DNA of 64,000 nucleotides from Acetobacterium sp. KB-1. Its GTDB lineage: Bacteria; Bacillota; Clostridia; Eubacteriales; Eubacteriaceae. The stretch's first letter is position 1; every line of letters begins with the position of its first letter. Positions 60,207 through 64,000 of this stretch are shown piece by piece. Where the stretch lies: contig NZ_CP030040.1 in the NCBI RefSeq assembly GCF_003260995.1, positions 1,267,773-1,331,772 of the forward strand. Direction: 5' to 3'. Under the pieces are notes generated by a model. That model saw only the letters and a program-made list of their open reading frames with translations, made no database searches and was not told the DNA's origin. The translations under genes were made by a program, and so were the position numbers.

Positions 60207-61697
60207 TTAGTAAAACCGACGAATCGGCTTCTTACGGGCAATGGTAACCGGCTTATCTTCGGCCAGGGTCACCTTTCTAAGCCGCCCCTTAATATTCCTT
60301 GTTTGCAGCTCTTTTAATACCTGAGGGCCTTTGTTATTTAGGATTTCCACAAAGGTGGAAACATCGAGAATCGTGATCACGCCGATATCCGCAGCCGTCA
60401 TGCCCTCCAGATTACAAAGGGTCCCGACAATATCCACCGCTCGCATTTTGGTCTTTTTACCGGCATTGATATGAATCTTGGTGATTTCACTGACCAGATC
60501 ATGGGCTTTGTCCAGCTTTTCTTCTGGTTTCTCGTGAAGCTTTTCCATAAAAGCCGATTTGAGAGAATGGACCGTAGCCAGGGTGGGGCAATCTTTTTCA
60601 ATAATTTCTTTGTCGGTATAATTCTCAATGTCCCGGAACAAGCGACCTTCTTTTGAGGAAACCAGGGTAATGGCTTTACCGGTAGTACCCCGACGGCCCG
60701 TCCGTCCGATGCGGTGGACATAAGTTTCTTTTTCCCAGGGCACATCAAAATTAATGACCAGTGAAATTTCATGGACATCAATCCCCCGGGCGGCTACGTC
60801 GGTGGCAATGAGATAGCGAAAAGCGCCCTTTTTAAAGCGCTGCATAACTAGAGTGCGGTCGTCCTGTTCCATCCCGCCGTGAATCCTTTCACAGGCCTTA
60901 TTGTCCTTGCCAAGAAGATTATAAATAGCATTGACCCGTTCCTGGGTATTACAAAATATAATACAACTGTCAGGGTTTTCTACCACCAGCACATCTTTTA
61001 GTATATCCAGTTTATCTTCATGGCCGGTTTTATAAGCAAATTGTTCGATGGCATCAGTTCGTTTGGCCTCGGCCTCAATTTCAATGATCTGGGGATCATT
61101 CATATATTTTTTCGACAATCGCTGAATCTCATTTTCCAAGGTGGCTGAAAACAACATCGTTACCCGGTTTTTGGGCATTTCATTGATAATTTCTTCTACC
61201 TGATCGATAAAACCCATATTTAGCATCTCATCGGCTTCGTCGATGACCAGATATTTAATCTCATCGGTAATAAAGGTTCCCCGTTCAATATGATCCATGA
61301 CCCGGCCTGGGGTTCCCACTACCACATGGGTTTTCTGTTTCAGTTCTTTTTCCTGACGGCGAATCGGCGATTTTCCATACAGGGCAGATACCTTCACCCG
61401 CTTGAAGCGGCCAATGTTAAAAATATCTTCATGAACCTGCAGTGCCAGCTCCCGGGTCGGAGTCAGCACCAGGGCCTGCGGCTTGTTTTCTTCCCAATCT
61501 AAAAGCTCACAGATCGGAATCCCAAAGGCAGCGGTTTTACCACTGCCGGTTTGAGCCTTGCAGAGAATATCTTTTTTCTCTAAAGCAATCGGAATCACGG
61601 CTTCCTGAACCTTGGTAGGGGTTTCAAAATTTAGTTTTTCGATGGCTTTTAATAGCTCATCACTGAGTTTATACTGGTTAAATTTTTTATTTATCAC
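60207..61697 (-). CDS. DEAD-box ATP-dependent RNA helicase with DbpA-type C-terminal domain
   Basis: 496 aa from a GTG start. Q motif around Phe24-Gln31, motif I AQTGSGKT (48-55), PTRELALQV, motif II DEADEM in LVIDEADEMLNMGF, motif III SAT, helicase lobe ARGIDVHEISLVINFDVPWE and HRIGRTGR. The last ~75 residues (MRAVDIVGTLCNLEGMTAAD to LRKVTLAED) form the DbpA RNA-binding domain, which in DbpA-like proteins binds 23S rRNA hairpin 92 during large-subunit assembly. It may act in ribosome biogenesis or cold adaptation. The leader contains a terminator-like hairpin (61735-61766), suggesting attenuation. Confidence 0.94.
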   Translation of the reverse strand: MINKKFNQYKLSDELLKAIEKLNFETPTKVQEAVIPIALEKKDILCKAQTGSGKTAAFGIPICELLDWEENKPQALVLTPTRELALQVHEDIFNIGRFKRVKVSALYGKSPIRRQEKELKQKTHVVVGTPGRVMDHIERGTFITDEIKYLVIDEADEMLNMGFIDQVEEIINEMPKNRVTMLFSATLENEIQRLSKKYMNDPQIIEIEAEAKRTDAIEQFAYKTGHEDKLDILKDVLVVENPDSCIIFCNTQERVNAIYNLLGKDNKACERIHGGMEQDDRTLVMQRFKKGAFRYLIATDVAARGIDVHEISLVINFDVPWEKETYVHRIGRTGRRGTTGKAITLVSSKEGRLFRDIENYTDKEIIEKDCPTLATVHSLKSAFMEKLHEKPEEKLDKAHDLVSEITKIHINAGKKTKMRAVDIVGTLCNLEGMTAADIGVITILDVSTFVEILNNKGPQVLKELQTRNIKGRLRKVTLAEDKPVTIARKKPIRRFY

Positions 61698-61734
61698 GTT
61701 TTATTTCTACTCTCTTTTTATTTTTCAAATTAAA

Positions 61735-61766
61735 AAGCTGTATCCGCAAAAAAGAAGATACAGCTT
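61735..61766 (-). promoter_or_regulatory. Terminator-like hairpin in the DEAD-box mRNA leader
   Basis: AAGCTGTATC / GATACAGCTT, followed on the minus strand by TTTTTAATTT, 38 nt before the GTG start. If the promoter lies upstream, this is an attenuator; if the promoter lies between hairpin and gene, it only insulates. Confidence 0.5.
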
Positions 61767-61906
61767 GATTGATCACTTGACATTTAATTATAAACTATAT
61801 TTGTAGCATTTACAAGGGTTATTACTTACTTTAGACGATTAAGCCAGAAAAGATACTGTACCTGATTACTTTTCTCTGCTTTTTATTTTAAAACTAATTT
61901 TTTCAT

Positions 61907-62023
61907 CTATAAATCTTCCAGATTCCGACGACTATCCAACACTGAAATAATAAGGACCTGGGTCTGCTCAATCCTATGAATGATGCGCCAGGGAGAAAAA
62001 ACTATTTCACGATCGTTAAAAAA
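61907..62023 (-). pseudogene. C-terminal remnant of a RelE/ParE-family toxin
   Basis: An open minus-strand stretch of ~38 codons reads NDREIVFSPWRIIHRIEQ, then TQVLIISVLDSRRNLEDL and a stop. This is the typical last third of RelE/ParE toxins (beta strands plus the conserved DxRRNLED-type end). A stop precedes it in frame, and the N-terminal helices and the antitoxin gene are missing. Remnant of a toxin-antitoxin pair. Confidence 0.6.
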
Positions 62024-62045
62024 CTAAAGGCTTCCAAATTGTACC

Positions 62046-62080
62046 AAAAAACCTCATCAGCCAGGCTAATGAGGTTTTTT
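62046..62080. terminator. Terminator of the hsp20 gene
   Basis: AAAAAACCTCAT / ATGAGGTTTTTT with an 11-nt loop; bidirectional, ~45 bp after the stop. Confidence 0.85.
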
Positions 62081-62123
62081 GCTCAAAACAAGCGGCAGAA
62101 CTTTTTCTACCGCATCACGACCC

Positions 62124-62573
62124 TTATTCAATTTCAATTAATCGGGACTGTTCCTGTTTTACCGCTTTGGGCACTGTAATGGTCAAAACTCCATCTGTCA
62201 GCTTAGCCTTAATGTCATCAGAAGCTGCGTCTGCCAGAAATACATTCCGGGTCATGGAAGAAAACTTTCTTTCGCGATGAATATAATTCTTTTCATTTTC
62301 TTCCTTGAGTTCTTCCTTCTTAACTGAAATTTGCAGTTTTCCTTCGTCAAGTGAAACATTGATGTCACTTTTAGCAACACCTGGCATCTCTGCTTCGACG
62401 ATGTATTCTTTTTCGTTGTCCTGCAAATCAATTTTGAAGGTGTCACCCGCCAAGCTTCTTCTCATCGGCCAACCCTCTGCAAAAAAGTCGTCTAGCATAT
62501 TTTGGAAATCTTCAAAACCGGTATTCATCAAATCATTTCTTTTTCTGTTAAACGGAATCAGTGCTGTCACCAT
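62124..62573 (-). CDS. Small heat-shock protein, Hsp20/alpha-crystallin family
   Basis: 149 aa from the ATG at 62573, preceded by AAAGGAGTGGTT (a longer frame to 62606 would run into the CIRCE operator). Residues ~45-140 are the alpha-crystallin domain (EYIVEAEMPGVAKSDINVSL, RKFSSMTRNVFLADAASDD, AKLTDGVLTITVPK). The N-terminal arm and short C-terminal tail are normal. An ATP-independent holdase for unfolding proteins. Heat control by HrcA is shown by the CIRCE element immediately upstream. Confidence 0.95.
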   Translation of the reverse strand: MVTALIPFNRKRNDLMNTGFEDFQNMLDDFFAEGWPMRRSLAGDTFKIDLQDNEKEYIVEAEMPGVAKSDINVSLDEGKLQISVKKEELKEENEKNYIHRERKFSSMTRNVFLADAASDDIKAKLTDGVLTITVPKAVKQEQSRLIEIE

Positions 62574-62599
62574 AACCACTCCTTTACATATTTTATTTG

Positions 62600-62626
62600 T
62601 TAGCACTCTCTATCGACGAGTGCTAA
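62600..62626. promoter_or_regulatory. CIRCE element (HrcA operator) of the hsp20 gene
   Basis: Perfect consensus TTAGCACTC-N9-GAGTGCTAA, 27 bp before the start codon. HrcA repression via CIRCE is established for groEL and dnaK operons; here it governs hsp20. Confidence 0.95.
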
Positions 62627-62767
62627 CTTTGATTATTTTATACCACTTTTTAAAAAAGATGTCAAGATGGCACAACTACTATTTTAAGATTTTTTTAAGC
62701 TGTAATTCATTCAAAACTAGAATAGTATTGAGGAATTTTTTACTTGAGTATTAGGTAAGCGCATCTC

Positions 62768-64000
62768 TCAACGCTTCATTTCATAAGTCAACTGCAAATG
62801 CAAAAATGTCTGGTAATGATTCAGCTGGACACCCATAACTTCTTCCATCTTTGATAATCGATATTGAAGTGAGCTACGATGGAGATGTAGCTCCTTGGCG
62901 GTCCGGGCTTGAGAACGGCCGTTTTTCATATAACAATACAGGGTTTCTACCAGATTGGCACCTTTTTTTTCATCATAGACCCTCAGCTTATTAAGGGCCG
63001 GGTGGCAAAGATCTTCACTGTTTTTAAGGTTCGCAAGCAAATCCATCAGATGTGCAAAACGGAATTGGTCATATGAAAACAACAAGCCGTCATTTTCTGT
63101 TTTTAATCCGAACTCAACGGCCACCAATGCTTCTTGATAGGATTTTCTAATTGCCTTAATAGAAAAGCAATCGTCACTGATTCCGGCAACCATTTTTGAA
63201 TCCTTTAGCCAATTTTTTATTTCTGACAAACGTTGACCAGATAATTGTTGCCTACTGTTAGCATTGGCCAGCATCACAATATTATTTTGATGAAGAATAC
63301 AAATGGTATTTTTCATCAGTCCGAGCACTTTTTTTCTCAGAAAAGTCAGCTCATAGTGATTGCGATTGGCATGACTTGACTGAAAAACGATGATAAAAAA
63401 AGAATCCGGAAAGGAAATATTGACAAAATTGATGACTTTTCGCAGTTCATTTTCTGAATGCGGACTACCCGTTAGAATTTCGGCAAACAGATAGCCCAGT
63501 TTAACCCCTTCATTGCTGATCATGGTCTGGTTTTTTTGTAACTCCATGATCAGGATGTCGCTAAAAAAGGCAATGGTCGCTTTTGTACCAATTGAAAAAG
63601 GTACTTCGGTTTCAAAAACAGTTACCAATCCCATTTTTTTATTTTGACTTTTTAAATTCATGGTGCAAAAGGAGTGGGGATAGCGTTCATTACCTGAAAA
63701 GTAAACCGGCTCATTCTGATTCTCAGTTTTTTCTATCAGGTCTTTCATAAAATAAAAATCGTCCACCGTGCTGGAAATATAACCATCTTCGATGCCGTTT
63801 TCAACAATATACTGCCACTCTTCCGGCTTCTGCAAAACACCGGTGGTACGGGCCAGTACCCTAAAATCAGCGTCGGCAACATAAAGTGGATTTCTAAGAA
63901 TCGGTGTCATGGCATTGATAATTTCGGTGAGCCCTTTATTATCCGTGATTCGCTTAATCATTTCATCATAAATCCGATGAAATTCACTGATGATGTCTTC
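62768..64000 (-). CDS. PucR/CdaR-type transcriptional regulator, 5' end beyond the window
   Basis: At least 410 codons; the frame is open to the right edge (… SEFHRIYDE before the Met at 63961), so the true start lies outside and the internal ATG at 63961 is probably not the initiator. Order: N-terminal segment typical of PucR proteins (ITDNKGLTEIINAMTPILRN), a GAF-like region ~40-150, a GGDEF-like/CdaR middle, and a C-terminal helix-turn-helix (GRSQARTAKELHLHRSSLQY, then RLSKMEEVMGVQL). Such regulators control catabolic genes, e.g. purine or other nitrogen-compound use, in response to a small ligand. Targets are not in view. Confidence 0.88.
   Translation of the reverse strand, partial: EDIISEFHRIYDEMIKRITDNKGLTEIINAMTPILRNPLYVADADFRVLARTTGVLQKPEEWQYIVENGIEDGYISSTVDDFYFMKDLIEKTENQNEPVYFSGNERYPHSFCTMNLKSQNKKMGLVTVFETEVPFSIGTKATIAFFSDILIMELQKNQTMISNEGVKLGYLFAEILTGSPHSENELRKVINFVNISFPDSFFIIVFQSSHANRNHYELTFLRKKVLGLMKNTICILHQNNIVMLANANSRQQLSGQRLSEIKNWLKDSKMVAGISDDCFSIKAIRKSYQEALVAVEFGLKTENDGLLFSYDQFRFAHLMDLLANLKNSEDLCHPALNKLRVYDEKKGANLVETLYCYMKNGRSQARTAKELHLHRSSLQYRLSKMEEVMGVQLNHYQTFLHLQLTYEMKR

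Larger units (their letters stand above)
61698..62123. other. Intergenic region between hsp20 and the DEAD-box gene
   Basis: Holds, from right to left, the hsp20 terminator (62046-62080), a RelE/ParE toxin remnant (61907-62023), an AT-rich stretch and the attenuator-like hairpin (61735-61766). No intact gene was seen. Confidence 0.6.

Noticed and set aside
63962-64000. Intergenic end of the window after a PucR gene starting at 63961
   Set aside because: The frame continues open to base 64000 with PucR-like sequence, so the gene runs off the window.

Overview
The window reads as a chromosomal stretch of a low-to-moderate GC, Gram-positive, strictly anaerobic acetogen of the Acetobacterium/Eubacterium type. 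This is an inference from three things. There is a three-component corrinoid methyltransferase operon (methyltransferase I, corrinoid protein, methyl-H4folate methyltransferase II). The secreted hydrolases carry clostridial hydrophobic-W (ChW) repeats. Gram-positive regulatory elements are present: a CIRCE box, a TTAACA-type Pho box, strong AGGAGG ribosome sites, and TTG/GTG starts. No rRNA, tRNA, CRISPR array, prophage or intact insertion sequence was seen.

Layout. 1-3.9 kb: edge of a secreted papain-like protease, a soluble chemotaxis-type protein fused to a PhnD-like binding domain, and an M29 aminopeptidase. 4.2-7.5 kb: two ArsA-type ATPases with a small protein between them and a MarR regulator that shares an operator half-site with them. 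7.7-12.6 kb: a metallophosphoesterase, a SNF2 helicase and a DUF4391 protein. 13-14 kb: a membrane diguanylate cyclase. 14.1-16.7 kb: a candidate PD-(D/E)XK nuclease bracketed by two paralogous ~480-nt non-coding transcription units, the least explained part of the window. 17-20 kb: a CHAP/ChW exoprotein, CsbD, EcsC and a membrane-protein remnant. 20.2-22.8 kb: the methyltransferase operon. 23.3-28.4 kb: a substrate-binding lipoprotein, a GGDEF/EAL protein and a DUF4153 membrane protein as one operon. 28.7-33.2 kb: a subtilase with ChW repeats, YbaK, and a PspA/GIDE pair.

33.6-39.8 kb: two large chemoreceptors in tandem. 39.9-44.1 kb: an eight-gene antiporter operon with the subunit order of the membrane arm of Mbh hydrogenase (A to H) but no hydrogenase genes. 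44.1-45.6 kb: FeoA, HD-GYP and a broken GGDEF gene. 45.9-49.5 kb: a conserved small protein and a third chemoreceptor with three 273-bp internal repeats. 49.8-53.5 kb: an isoprenylcysteine-methyltransferase-like gene, a two-component system whose kinase is frameshifted, a GNAT gene, and a truncated second copy of the chemoreceptor with its upstream flank. 54.1-58.6 kb: pstSCAB-phoU behind a Pho box. 58.9-64 kb: an alarmone-hydrolase-like HD protein, a NUDIX protein, a DEAD-box helicase, a RelE/ParE toxin remnant, Hsp20 behind CIRCE, and a PucR-type regulator that runs off the right edge.

Themes. Sensing and signalling dominate: four MCP-type proteins plus one broken copy, two intact GGDEF proteins plus one broken, one EAL and one HD-GYP. 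Phosphate uptake, ion-gradient bioenergetics, C1 (methyl) metabolism and secreted wall-associated hydrolases make up most of the rest. Decay is visible at several loci (kinase frameshift, GGDEF frameshift, MCP fragment, toxin remnant, membrane-protein remnant).
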